Assembly: GCA_963682025.1 (NCBI GenBank)
Contig: OY821517.1
Location: 105,034,972 to 105,098,971 of the forward strand
Direction: 5' to 3'
Source of the DNA: Cordilura impudica
Taxonomy: Eukaryota > Arthropoda > Insecta > Diptera > Scathophagidae
DNA length: 64,000 nt
Every line of letters begins with the position of its first letter. The stretch's first letter is position 1. Shown here one piece after another: positions 11,479 to 23,115 of this stretch. A program made the position numbers and the translations under genes. The notes below the pieces were generated by a model. The model did not search any database, was not told the origin of the DNA, and was given only the letters and a program-made list of their open reading frames with translations.

Positions 11479-12191
11479 AATTCTGTGGTTTTCTGGAATA
11501 ACCGCGTATGTCCATTTTTGTCAGTTTTGAGTTAACGATACCAAATATATTAATTTTTAACGCGCTTTACTTGTGTTAATTTTTTTTTTTTAATATTGAC
11601 CGTTTCTGAGTTTTTTCTTTAAATAAGGACGTAACTTAAATGTTTATTAAATTAATTTGCAGCAAAAACGATCCCTAACAAATTATTTTTTTCAGAAAAC
11701 AACACATAGCGACATACATACTTTTGGATTAGTTTTCAGTTTATAACCACTTGTAAAAACTTGTGTGTTTATTTCTGTTATTTTTTGTCACTATTATTCT
11801 TGATACGTTGTTACATTCTCATCCTAAGTCCCGTTAACTTTTTGTTGACGAACAAAAAAATCCATTTTTCAAGCAACAACAACTTATGTCTACATGGGTG
11901 GTTGCATTGGTTGTTTTCTTTTTCAAAGAAAACGACGTTTGTCGACATAAGTTGTTTTATCTGCACACACTTTAAGTGTAATTTACTCATTGTTTATTTT
12001 CGTCCTTCTCTAGGATCTATTCCTCTGAAGATTTTTGACTCAAAATTTTATATAAAGTATTTATTGCCCATATATACAGGACTGTTAAATAAAAAGCTCT
12101 AAAATCTTTATATTGAGCCCATAATTTCAAATATAACGTTGAACATTTTGATTTTATGACATACGCGGTTATTCTAGAAAACCACAGAATT
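11479..12191. mobile_element. 0.7-kb inverted-repeat element, copy 1
   Basis: Terminal inverted repeats of about 30 bp, with one mismatch, begin CTGTGGTTTTCTGGAATAAC at 11483 and end in the complement at 12187. AATT flanks both sides, a possible 4-bp target duplication. The interior shares long stretches with the inverted copy at 31.15-31.63 kb, including the region that yields a spurious ORF at 11761-12102. It appears nested in an older element. Confidence 0.75.
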
Positions 12192-13566
12192 GTGTTCGAT
12201 TGAAAATTCGTTGTACAACGAAATTTTCGACCGTGTTACCAGCTCATAATACGAATTTCACATTCGATAGTCGATGTTCGATAGCCAGCGAAGATCGACG
12301 ATCGAATGCAACTCATAATAAGGGCCTTAATCTTACAAAAGAAGCGTTTTAATGTTTTGAAATAAGTATTTTCTAAGATTTGTTTTAAAAAGTGAAATTC
12401 TATTCTTGATTCTTAGACTCATTGGAATTTTGTTATACTCATAACCACCCAGTACGTTGCTTAGTTGTTTCGAGTCTGCATCTTGCTGTTTTCAGATTTT
12501 GTTGATTTCTTGTGTTAAAAGTTGATTGATTCCGAACAAAGTCGATAGTATGATAACCTACATTTTGTAATGATTTAAATACATACATTAACAGTTGATA
12601 TTCGTATAAATTCACTTTTTAAAAAAGTACTTCTCAAAAAATAGAACCCATTAAGCGTGATTTGACCCGATAATTTTGCCAGAAATACGTACTTGTAGGT
12701 GCGCATATAAGCAGAAACTACTTTTTCGTTACTTTTGAAATCCTTAAAATTCTTTGTTAGTGCATCTGGGCCAATTTCAATCAGAACATGAAGTTTAAAG
12801 TTTAAATTTATTGAGTCTTTTTTTCTACAATATAATGATACAGCAACAATAATAAAAGATAACTTAAGACTATAGTGTAATATCTTAAATACAATATTTG
12901 TGGAATTGCAGCCCTGCTTTCAATATATAGTGAAAACTGTATAACAAACTATTTTAATTTCAACGCCCTTGCTCCTGGGGCTTACATTGCAGGAGAGTGT
13001 ATCTCTTAAAATCAACTTCAAACTAACTTAAACCTAACATTACATACTAATTAAAAAAAACAAAAACAAACGCAAAGCTGAAAATAAATTTAGAAAGGGT
13101 AAATTCTACCCCTATGAGTACCGGGAGTACTTTTCCTATAAAAATTGGGACATAAAGAAACAGATAACTCAGAGCGAGTACATTCTTCATTCATGTAATC
13201 AATAAGAGACAAATAATTAATATTTGTCCAGTTAAAGTCTCGTTGAGAATTAAAAATATCTTTAACATATTTGTTTTCATGATTAGATATTCAATTAGAT
13301 ATTCAATCAGAACATACATACTCGAATATTTTTATTGTTTTGTTTTCAAATTTTCTTAAATTTTTCAGATAGAGTACTCGATTTATGGGAAGGTTGTTGA
13401 AGAATACGAAGCCACTTTTAGGATCTGTAAAAAAATCAATATATTCAGAGTTTTCCAAAAATACTTCACTTTGAATGTAAGGATATTTGAAATAAAACCT
13501 TTCCCGATGTTCAACAAGTCGATTTTTTAATTCTTTACTTAAACTTTTTCAAAAATTGGCATTTTA
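12192..13566. other. No gene recognised
   Basis: AT-rich sequence without a convincing ORF. A slightly richer patch at 12965-13060 (GCCCTTGCTCCTGGGGCTTACA) looks like an old transposon fragment that I cannot classify. Confidence 0.3.
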
Positions 13567-16440
13567 ATAATAAACAAGAGTGTTAAATTCGGCTGGGCCG
13601 AATCTTTGATACCCTCCACTTGAGTCTTAAACTCAATATTACAACAAATGTTGGCTACGGCTACCACTTTAAAACTCTTGCCGATACTGAAAATTTAAAT
13701 TCGAACACCAATTAAATTTAGTTTTTTAATTGTTTTCTTTTTGGCCAGTTTCTATTATAATTTCTTATAAAAAAAAATCATGTGAGTCCGATCACAGGGG
13801 AGATGTGTAAATATCTAGTAATTAAAGATTTTTTATGGCACTTTTTTAAAATCAAACAGAAAGCGTCATCTATCACTTATAGCAATAAACTGCAGGGGCT
13901 CTGCTAATATAAAAGTATTTATTATTTATTATTACAACCGGTTAACTTTTAATTTTAAATTTTTCATTTTTCGGTTTTTAATTTTTATTTTTCATTTTTC
14001 ATTTTGGTTTTTCCTTTTTCATTTTTAATTTTTAATTTTTAATTTTTAATTTTTAATTTTTAATTTTTAATTTTTAATTTTTAATTTTTAATTTTTAATT
14101 TTTAATTTTTAATTTTTAATTTTTAATTTTTAATTTTTAATTTTTAATTTTTAATTTTTAATTTTTAATTTTTAATTTTTAATTTTTAATTTTTAATTTG
14201 TAATTTTTAATTTTTAATTTTTAATTTTTAATTTTTAATATTAATTTTTAATTTTTAATTTTTAATTTTTAATTTAAAAGTTTTAATTTTTAATTTTTAA
14301 TTTTTAATTTTTAATTTTTAATTTTTAATTTTTAATTTTTAATTTTTAATTTTTAATTTTTAATTTTTAATTTTTAATTTTTAATTTTTAATTTTTAATT
14401 TTTAATTTTTAATTTTTAATTTTTAATTTTTAATTTTTAATTTTTAATTTTTAATTTTTAATTTTTAATTTTTAATTTTTAATTTTTAATTTTTAATTTT
14501 TAATTTTTAATTTTTAATTTTTAATTTTTAATTTTTAATTTTTAATTTTTAATTTTTAATTTTTAATTTTTAATTTTTAATTTTTAATTTTTAATTTTTA
14601 ATTTTTAATTTTTAATTTTTAATTTTTAATTTTTAATTTTTAATTTTTAATTTTTAATTTTTAATTTTTAATTTTTAATTTTTAATTTTTAATTTTTAAT
14701 TTTTAATTTTTAATTTTTAATTTTTAATTTTTAATTTTTAATTTTTAATTTTTAATTTTTAATTTTTAATTTTTAATTTTTAATTTTTAATTTTTAATTT
14801 TTAATTTTTAATTTTTAATTTTTAATTTTTAATTTTTAATTTTTAATTTTTAATTTTTAATTTTTAATTTTTAATTTTTAATTTTTAATTTTTAATTTTT
14901 AATTTTTAATTTTTAATTTTTAATTTTTAATTTTTAATTTTTAATTTTTAATTTTTAATTTTTAATTTTTAATTTTTAATTTTTAATTTTTAATTTTTAA
15001 TTTTTAATTTTTAATTTTTAATTTTTAATTTTTAAATTTTAATTTTTAATTTTTAAGTTTTAATTTTTAATTTTTAATTTTTAATTTCTAATTTTTAATT
15101 TTTAATTTTTAATTTTTAATTTTTAATTTTTAATTTTTAATTTTTAATTTTTAATTTTTAATTTTTAATTTTTAATTTTTAATTTTTAATTTTTAATTTT
15201 TAATTTTTAATTTTTAATTTTTAATTTTTAATTTTTAATTTTTAATTTTTAATTTTTATTTTTAATTTTTAATTTTTAATTTTTAATTTTTAATTTTTAA
15301 TTTTTAATTTTTAATTTTTAATTTTTAATTTTTAATTTTTAATTTTTAATTTTTAATTTTTAATTTTTAATTTTTAATTTTTAATTTTTAATTTTTAATT
15401 TTTAATTTTTAATTTTTAATTTTTAATTTTTAATTTTTAATTTTTAATTTTTAATTTTTAATTTTTAATTTTTAATTTTTAATTTTTAATTTTTAATTTT
15501 TAATTTTTAATTTTTAATTTTTAATTTTTAATTTTTAATTTTTAATTTTTAATTTTTAATTTTTAATTTTTAATTTTTAATTTTTAATTTTTAATTTTTA
15601 ATTTTTAATTTTTAATTTTTAATTTTTAATTTTTAATTTTTAATTTTTAATTTTTAATTTTTAATTTTTAATTTTTAATTTTTAATTTTTAATTTTTAAT
15701 TTTTAATTTTTAATTTTTAATTTTTAATTTTTAATTTTTAATTTTTAATTTTTAATTTTTAATTTTTAATTTTTAATTTTTAATTTTTAATTTTTAATTT
15801 TTAATTTTTAATTTTTAATTTTTAATTTTTAATTTTTAATTTTTAATTTTTAATTTTTAATTTTTAATTTTTAATTTTTAATTTTTAATTTTTAATTTTT
15901 AATTTTTAATTTTTAATTTTTAATTTTTAATTTTTAATTTTTAATTTTTAATTTTTAATTTTTAATTTTTAATTTTTAGTTTTTAATTTTTAATTTTTAA
16001 TTTTTAATTTTTAATTTTTAAGTTTTAATTTTTAATTCTTAATTTTTGATATTAATTTATAATTTTCCATTTTTCAATTTCCATTGTCGTACAACTATTA
16101 TGTTCAACCACTAAACTATTACAACAAACACACCAGTTTTTTTTTGTTTTTTTTTTAGAGGTTTCTACAAATTTTCGCTCATAACAAATTTTCGCTCATA
16201 TCTCAGCACAATGACTCCCGATTTACTCTAATTTAAATACCAACCTGGTGGGAATAACGGCAAATAATTTTTTCGTAACTTGACCTAGGCAAATGTTTTT
16301 TTTTTTGTGAATAAGCTTGATTTCAACAGATACACGGACAAACGGACTGACGGACAGAAATTAGTTTTTTGATGCGTTACAAACGGAATGACAAACCTAT
16401 ATATACCCTCTGCCACTGAGGTGTGGAGGGTATAAAAAAA
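13567..16440 (-). mobile_element. Helentron/DINE-1-like element, family B, with internal satellite
   Basis: Complete element read on the minus strand. The 5' end at about 16440 has a TATACCCTCCACACC box, then a short run of ACGGACAAACGGACTGACGG. The 3' end has the partner box (GATACCCTCCAC as read on plus, 13608-13619) followed by a terminal hairpin at 13587-13603 (ATTCGGC, loop TGG, GCCGAAT). Subterminal inverted repeats plus a terminal stem-loop and an internal tandem array match the DINE-1/Helentron plan. It encodes nothing. More than 2 kb of its 2.87 kb is heptamer array. Confidence 0.75.
14010..16060 (-). repeat. Heptamer satellite array (TTTTTAA)n
   Basis: About 290 tandem units of TTTTTAA, the complement of the unit at 1-1950. 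Variants occur near 14199, 14239, 14270, 15030-15090, 15255 and 15980. Relative to its host element's orientation the unit is again TTAAAAA. Confidence 0.97.
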
Positions 16441-16980
16441 ACCTAAAACCTAAAATGTATGTTTGGTATCTTAGTAATTTTAAATATCATTGTAAAAACT
16501 CTGGCCATTATAATTTGAAATCTAGCCTTTTGTCTCTTAATGTTGACAACCTTGGTTATAATATTGTGTTTAGAACACGGGTGGGTATAAAAAAATTTGA
16601 CATAACCGAATTTTGTTTTTTTTTTTTTGGTATTTTACGTCTGTATAAATTAACATATCAAGAGCCAATTCAAATTATTTTTTAAGCATATTTATATATT
16701 TTTACACTTTTTTTTTTATAAAAATCTAATTTAGACCGATATTTTTATAGCATAGTTATAATGCTTATTTTTAGGACAATTAAACTAGGTTTAGCTAAAA
16801 TCACGATTATTAATGTTGTTGTCATAGAGTTTGCAAGATACGAGTTTGACTCATTTTTCTGAAAGCATACTTTTTCTGTAAGCGTCACTATGCAATAATA
16901 AATTCTTCATTGTTTTAGAAAACGCATTTATTAAAATAAATTATTTAGCTGGATAAGCTGATATTTTATACAGGCCCTTC
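16441..16980. other. No gene recognised
   Basis: AT-rich sequence. The longest frame (16455-16685) lacks recognisable motifs and I do not regard it as coding. Confidence 0.3.
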
Positions 16981-16984
16981 ACTA

Positions 16985-17300
16985 TTGGGCTAGACAATAT
17001 CCATTCCACTCACAGCCTGTATTTAGCCGCCGCGATTTTTCGCGTCAACCACCTCCACCGAAAAATTTATCTGCGCAGGTCTCTGACTATTCAGCTTTTG
17101 CTCTGCAAATTTTCATCACTTGAATTCGTCGTTCAAAGAGTTCGCGTCGCGTAGTTTTCTTAATCTATAAAAAAAAAAATGTAAGTATAAATTTTTACAA
17201 TTATTTTCAACAAGAAATTTAGGAAAATTAAGAAGTACGAATAATAGGTTCAGAGTAAAAATTATATATACTTTCTTTTTTACAGAAAATTAAAAAACGA
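16985..17300 (+). promoter_or_regulatory. Possible promoter with a short spliced leader
   Basis: A GC-richer island (16985-17160) with TTAGCCGCCGCGATTTTTCG and GTTCGCGTCGCGTAG stands out from its surroundings. It is followed by a splice-donor-like AT|GTAAGT at 17181 and, 105 bp on, a pyrimidine-rich acceptor TTTTTTACAG ending at 17285. No long ORF follows, so this may be the 5' end of a non-coding RNA or an old gene start. The evidence is compositional and positional only. Confidence 0.3.
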
Positions 17301-17589
17301 TTCACTTGAAGAATACAAATTTTTTAAGTGTTGAATCGGAAGTTTCTTCACAGAATGAATGATTTATATTTTAATTTTCACCCATCTTAAAACAAAAAGT
17401 AGATGATTTTTCTAATTATATTGTCTGGAATACAAATGTTTCACTACAATTCTAGACAAGATAATAACTACATCTACTTGTCTATGTATATGAAACCCGT
17501 TCTCTGTTATGGAAATCATAAAGAAAATGGACACGTTTCCAAACAAAAAATTCGGTGGTTCTAAAATAATTTTCTAGCTGTTATAAAAT

Positions 17590-17870
17590 GCAACATGCAT
17601 TTACAATATAACACTCGTCCCTCGCTTCAAGCCAAAAATTACGTCCACAAGTTTTGTATAAAACGAACCGAACCGTAAAGCGAATTATGTAGTGTTAACA
17701 TGTTATACATGTTTGGATTTTTTTTAAGGAATTATTTTTTCTTACCGCAAATGTAACAACTATATCTTCCAAACTCGCAACATGCATTTCTACAACATAA
17801 CATATGTCCCTCGCTTAAAGTCAAAAATTACGTGCCACAAGTTTTGTATAAAATGAACTGAGCCGTAAAG
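17590..17870 (+). repeat. Two direct copies of a ~92-bp segment
   Basis: 17590-17683 and 17776-17870 share AACATGCATTT, GTCCCTCGCTT, CACAAGTTTTGTATAAAA and CCGTAAAG with scattered differences. The function is unknown. Confidence 0.75.
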
Positions 17871-17929
17871 GGAAGATTAATATTTTATAATTTTCATAAA
17901 ATTATGAAAATTCAAAGTCGATGGAAACT

Positions 17930-18600
17930 ACCGTTCATATTTGACACAGCCATAGGCTGTGGGATGGTCGTTTTCTCTTTGACCTTACGCCAAGGAGATT
18001 TGCCGCCTTTTGTATGACAGCATTTTCGATTAACCCCATCAATATTGGCCAAATTTGATGCGCTAGGTGCGCCATTCTTAAACTTAATACTTGACGTGAT
18101 CTTCTGCGTTGCGTTCGTGATCTATCCCGATCAACTCATTTTTGTCAAAGAATAAACTTTACGACGTGACCTCCATAAGTCGCTGATGATTTGATTTGTC
18201 TAGTCGCATGGCTTGATTTCCTACCTAGCTGGGTGTCTGTTTTTTAGTCTGCTGATGATCAGGGGTACTATGTCTGGTACATCCATTGCTTTAGAGGCAG
18301 ACTGCTATTTTCTGCCTGGAAGCAAGTAGTCCATTCCCCAAGGTATGCTTAGCATCTTTTTTATTTAAGGAATTAATTTTTGGACTCACGAGTAGGCACG
18401 TAATGGGATGGGTCATCCATTCAGTGACTGCGTACATACATTAGGTGACACATTACAACCTGTCCGTCTCCTGGCGTCGGAGGGAAACCATTAGCGACTA
18501 ATTATCTTTAACCACTGACGAAACCATTCAGTTTCTCAGCACGGCTACCAACCACCTCATGATTACAATTGGTTAAGTGAGCTCCACAAAATTAATTTCA
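17930..18600. other. Higher-GC unclassified remnant
   Basis: Less AT-rich than its neighbours, with reading frames broken everywhere on both strands. The texture suggests an old retroelement, but I found no diagnostic motif. Confidence 0.3.
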
Positions 18601-18672
18601 ATACCTTAAAAACTGTAATAGGTAAAGAGTTGAAGTTGGCTTATACCCGTAAGCCAGAAACCTATTACTACA

Positions 18673-18711
18673 TTTTACCTAACCCTACCACTGTGGTAAG
18701 GTTAGGTAAAA
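18673..18711. repeat. 39-bp near-perfect hairpin
   Basis: TTACCTAACC (18675-18684) pairs with GGTTAGGTAA (18700-18709) and TACCAC pairs with GTGGTA around a single-base loop, with one internal mismatch. Flanking sequences are partly complementary too, so it may be the centre of a larger foldback. Confidence 0.8.
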
Positions 18712-19334
18712 GCAATAGATTTCCGCCGGTATAAACCAATTACTGTGTACATATGTACGCATACAAAAAAAAATTGAGCACGATTAATTTGAATACGTGT
18801 ACGTTATAAAATTAGCAAAGTGGGTTTTTGACATAGCTTTGTTCAAAAATTAAATAAAATAAAAGCCAAAAGCTATTATTCCACTACGCTAATGTGTTAG
18901 TAAAACTGCAATTTACTTTAATTATTGCATTTCCTCTTTTGAAAAGGGTAAATTCAATAAATAGAGAACAAATTATGCCAAAATTAAATAGATTAAATTA
19001 AAATATGCCCAACATATGTAAGATAAACAATGCCAAAAATGAATTCTCCAAAAATTAAGGAATTTATACACATAAATGTTTATTGCTCAATGAGAAAGCA
19101 GCATTTAAAAATATTACTGACATTATATGTAAAAGATGAGAATTCGGTTATATGTAAAGAAAAAAATATTAAATGGGCAATATAACCATGGCTATTGTAA
19201 TGGTGGATAGGCCTAATGGGGAACCAGCCATTTTAAATAAATTGGATAACGCGCTATTGCAGTACCTCCAGGGTAGTGTGGAAATCTGCATGATATGATT
19301 CGACCAAGTTGTATGTATATGCTGGTTTTGAGAT
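18712..19334. other. No gene recognised
   Basis: AT-rich, with no ORF, repeat end or RNA gene that I can support. Confidence 0.3.
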
Positions 19335-19440
19335 TTTTATACTCTCCACACCACAGTGGCAGGGAGTATATAGGTTTGTAATGCATCGAAAAACTAATTT
19401 CCAAAAACAAAGAAAGTGTAAATAATATATAAATTTCAAA
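19335..19440 (+). mobile_element. Helentron-like family B, 5' end fragment
   Basis: TATACTCTCCACACCACAGT, then GGGAGTATATAGGTTTGTAA, then ATGCATCGAAAAACTAAT, matching the complement of the 5' end of the 13.6-16.4 kb element. Confidence 0.55.
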
Positions 19441-19779
19441 ATATAATTTGTATGTTATTCTAAACAACTGTTTTCATAATACTTGAATGTGATTGTTTAA
19501 ATGGCCTAAGTATGCAGAAATAATGAAAAATTATACGACTGAGTGGTATTATGTAAATGGACCTTAAGATATATTAACTTGTTTTTAATTTTTTAACCAA
19601 TTGAAGACACGAGCAATGTAACTGCTAAGCTCTGAAAAATATATATTTATGTGTGCTATTCAAGTGGTGAGGAGAGTACAAGCAAGAATTGTTAAATTTC
19701 TTTTTTATATTCATTGCATGGCAAAATAATTTTAGCAAATTTAATGTGAATGACTACAAACCAACATGAGCATCAATAC

Positions 19780-19860
19780 TGGTAGGCCAGTGGTTAGAGT
19801 CCTCGCCTTCGATTTCTGTGTTCGTTGGATCAATTCTTGTACAGGGCTTGATATACATAT
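19780..19860 (+). repeat. Possible tRNA-derived SINE head
   Basis: TAGGCCAGTGGTTAGAGTC resembles a tRNA A box and GTTCGTTGGATCAATTC loosely resembles a B box about 30 bp on, followed by an AT repeat. There is no cloverleaf, so it is not a tRNA gene. Confidence 0.3.
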
Positions 19861-20524
19861 ATATATATTTTTTTTTATTCAAAAATAAAATTATAAAAGG
19901 AAAAAATCACATATTTCAATTTTTCAACAATTTTATCAATTCATATATGATATTCTCTTTTGTCAAATGAAATTTGTCAAACATGCTTCAATTACCAAAT
20001 TTGTATAAAAATTTAAAAATTTAGAACTTTTCAATTTGTGATATTATAATATTATATGATTCTTGTCATATACTCATACTTTATGATTTTTGGATAGGGT
20101 CGCTAGGCCAGAGAGCAACCACCAATATACGCGACACCAGCAACCACCAACAAAAACCTTATACCAACATACATATATAGTGTATTAAATAAGTCAATAA
20201 ATAAAATCAAAAGAAAAGTGAAGTGAATTGTTTCATTATTGAGTAAAAATTTAATGAAGGGACAATGGTACAGCTGAGTCTATCCCAGTTTCAAACCTAT
20301 ATCAACCGGAGATTCCTTTCACCGTCTAGTAGGTGCCTTAATAACTCTGTGGCGTACGTTTCTACATGTACATATCTGTACTGACAGGTACCAATGAAAC
20401 ACTGGCAACATTAAAAAGATGATGCAATTAGCGATACACAACAGATCAGAACATTCTAATCGTTTCGTGAAAAATGAATGCGCTTTCTTATTTTCTTAAA
20501 TAATCTAACCTATAAAAAAGTTTT

Positions 20525-21150
20525 TATTAAAACTCTTTCTTTCCCTATGCATATGAGTTTTGAATATCGCCGTGACTGCGCGTGACTGTGTGTGACTATC
20601 TTAAAATTATTCTTTGGCCACAACTAGTCTATGGACATAGTTTCAGATACATCGGATAAGGGGAAGTGGGGTTTTAATCTCTCCGTGGCTGTGCGTGACT
20701 ATGTCAAAGTTAATCTTTTTTCACAGCAAGTCTATCGACCAAGTTTCAGATCGATCGGATAAGGAGACTGTGCGTGACTAAGTCAAAGTTAATCTTTTTT
20801 TCACAGCAAGTGTATGGACAAAGTTTCAGATCGATCGGATGAGGGTAAATGACATTTAGATCACTCCGTGACTGTGCGTGACTATGTGTGACTGCGCGTT
20901 AATAAGTCAAAGTTAATCTTTTTTTCACAGCAAGTGTATGGACCAAGTTTGAGATCGATCGGATGAGGGGAAATGACATTTAGATCACTCCGTGACTGTA
21001 CGTGACCATGCGTGACTGTGCAATATTAATCTGTAGTCACGACAAGACTATGGGCCAAGTTTCAGCTCAATTGGATAAGGGGGAATTGGGTCCACCCATG
21101 GCAGACAGACAGACAGACAGAGAGTATGAGTTAAAAGAAAGAGTTTAAAA
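20525..21150. mobile_element. Minisatellite-bearing non-autonomous element
   Basis: AAACTCTTTCTTT (20530-20542) and its complement AAAGAAAGAGTTT (21134-21146) bound a region of imperfect tandem units of about 75-130 bp. Each contains GTGACTGTGCGTGACT, TTTTCACAGCAAGT and AAGTTTCAGATCGATCGGAT; about five units are present. GACAGACAGACAGACAG lies near the right end. It is non-coding. Confidence 0.6.
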
Positions 21151-21314
21151 AGAACATTTTCGATTTTCTTAAAATAACTTCATATTGTAAAATAATTTTG
21201 TATCAATGAAATGAAGTGTAATTTTAATTTTTAATTATTTAAAAATTATGTGTTCTTTCATTCACATCTCGACTTAAAACAAACTAGGGGTATACACGAG
21301 CACCCTCCCTCCCA

Positions 21315-21676
21315 ATCGCTGCATACACTGCCGAAACATGGACTATTAAACTGGCGGAGAGAAGAAGAATTGAAGGCTTTGCATTGCAGGTGTACAGAAG
21401 AATTCTTGGACTGAATTTTGAACAAATATTTCAATCTTAGAAGAGTTAGGTGTAAAAGACATATTGATGAAACTTGAAATATTTCTTACACATTGATAGA
21501 AGAGAGGGTAGTATGGACGGCAAAGTAGAAGGAACCAGATGGAGAGCAGGATCGCCAACAAGTTGGTCGGACCAAAAGAAACCACTTATTAGAGCAACTT
21601 TGAATGAAGCACTACACATAGCAAATAATAGACAAGAACTGGGAACAGCTAGCTCGCATGTACCCACAGGGATATA
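21315..21676 (+). pseudogene. LINE reverse transcriptase C-terminal fragment
   Basis: Frames read YTAETWTIKLAERRRIEGF and LQVYRRILGLNF, the motif seen after the RT domain in RTE/I-type LINEs, then R-EGSMDGKVEGTRWRAG and NRQELGTASSH after stops and a frameshift. This is a dead fragment and the clade assignment is tentative. Confidence 0.55.
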
Positions 21677-22257
21677 GGAGGGTTTAAAATCGATTTGTAT
21701 AAAAAATTTTTGATTTAATTAAAAAAAAAAAAATTATAATTGAAATTTAGATTTTTCTTGGGACGTCTGAAAATTTATAAACAATTCTTAATAAATGAAT
21801 AATCATCTAAACTATATGGAGAAATCGTCTTGATTATTTTTTAATATTAGCGCTTAATTTTAAAATTTCGGGTTATTCCCGAAAATACGTATTAATCTTA
21901 TTAATTGGTAAAAAGTTCCATATGGTTAATGTAAGTGCATTATACCTTTTGTCAGGGTAGTCTTCTAGTACTGATTGACACAATTTATAATTCCAACAAA
22001 ATGGAATTCATGTCACAAATCAAACCGTGCTCACAACCACTACATACATACCATCCTTTGCGTTCGCGATGGAAGACTAGAAAGTTTTTTTAAAGGTCTA
22101 ACTGAGTTTATTTTATTCCGCGCGATGTAAAGTATGTAAGTTTTAAAACAATTTTATTTAAAAAAATATATTTATTCAAATAGAAATAAAATGTTGCAAA
22201 TGACAAAGGTAAACTCATTCAAGAGACTCATTTTAATTATTAAGGATTCACTTTTAA

Positions 22258-23115
22258 ATTTTTTTTTTTTTTTATTTTTTAAATATTTTAATAATTCTTC
22301 ATCTCTTAGAAACTTTTCCGCTTTCTCTGGCCAATTTGTATTGTTTAGAGACTTCGGACTAGGATGGGCTAAACGCAAAATTGTTTTTGCAAAATTAAGA
22401 TTTTTGTAAACATTTAAATACATAATCACCCACAGCTACTACAATTTTGTAGGGACCCTTCAATATTCAGTGGGTGTATATTTTTATCCATGCAATCGTA
22501 AAACGCCAAGGGGCAAAAATTGTTTACAAAACATTGTTGAGAGAATGTATCTAGAGATCCATTATGTCTTTACCACTAGGCTCGTCTCTGGTTGTTTCTA
22601 AGCCCTGAATAGGTCTCTTGGGGTGAGTTAATGGTGGATTTTGGATTACACCATTTAAATGCATTATGTTTTTTACTGGAATAGACTACAACGCCATAAC
22701 AATCCAGAAGCTTCCATCTTATGTAGCGAAGAAATCTACTCAAGAAGACTGAAGAAAACCAAGCCACAGGATCTAGTGACTAATATTGTATAAATTTAAA
22801 TTAGTTATGGAAATGAATTGCTTGTTAGCTTAAGCTTGGTGTAATTTAATGAAATGTCCACTTTTTTTTCTTATTAAATAAAACATTTCACACAAAAAAA
22901 ATAAAAAAAAATGGTTTTTACTGTAGTAATATTGCCAAAAGGTACATGTTAAAAAATTTGTTAAACACTAGCATAAACAAGCTCTATACATTTCGTTTGT
23001 ACTCATCCAAGTTTGGTTTTGGTCCATACCATCAGCTCCCGGATTCATACCAATAAATATTACCTTTTTAAGTCCCCTTAGGTAATGTCTTAAACAGTCG
23101 CAATGTAGTAGTTAC
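22258..23115 (-). pseudogene. SMUG1-like uracil-DNA glycosylase pseudogene
   Basis: On the minus strand, consecutive pieces follow SMUG1 order. HYLRGLKKVIFIGMNPG (23095-23035) matches the active-site loop, with ADGM where the family has PFGM. Then come NPPLTHPKRPIQGLETTRDE (about 22675-22600), CFVNNFCPLAFYDCMDKNI (about 22545-22485), IVVAVGDYV (about 22440-22415) and AHPSPKSLNNTNWPEKAEKF (about 22365-22310), the C-terminal HPSP region. The pieces lie in different frames with intervening stops, so no glycosylase can be made. A run of A with one T (22258-22285, minus strand) directly follows the C-terminus, which suggests, but does not prove, a retroposed copy. Confidence 0.75.

Noticed and set aside
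11761..12102. 113-aa ORF, with a homologous 137-aa ORF at 31004-31417
   Set aside because: The two look like related proteins, but both fall within copies of one inverted-repeat element; composition is low-complexity and no protein motif is present.
19780..19860. tRNA gene
   Set aside because: An A-box-like and a weak B-box-like segment occur, but no acceptor stem or cloverleaf can be formed.
21474..21677. 67-aa ORF as an independent small gene
   Set aside because: It continues the LINE C-terminal region of the upstream fragment in another frame.
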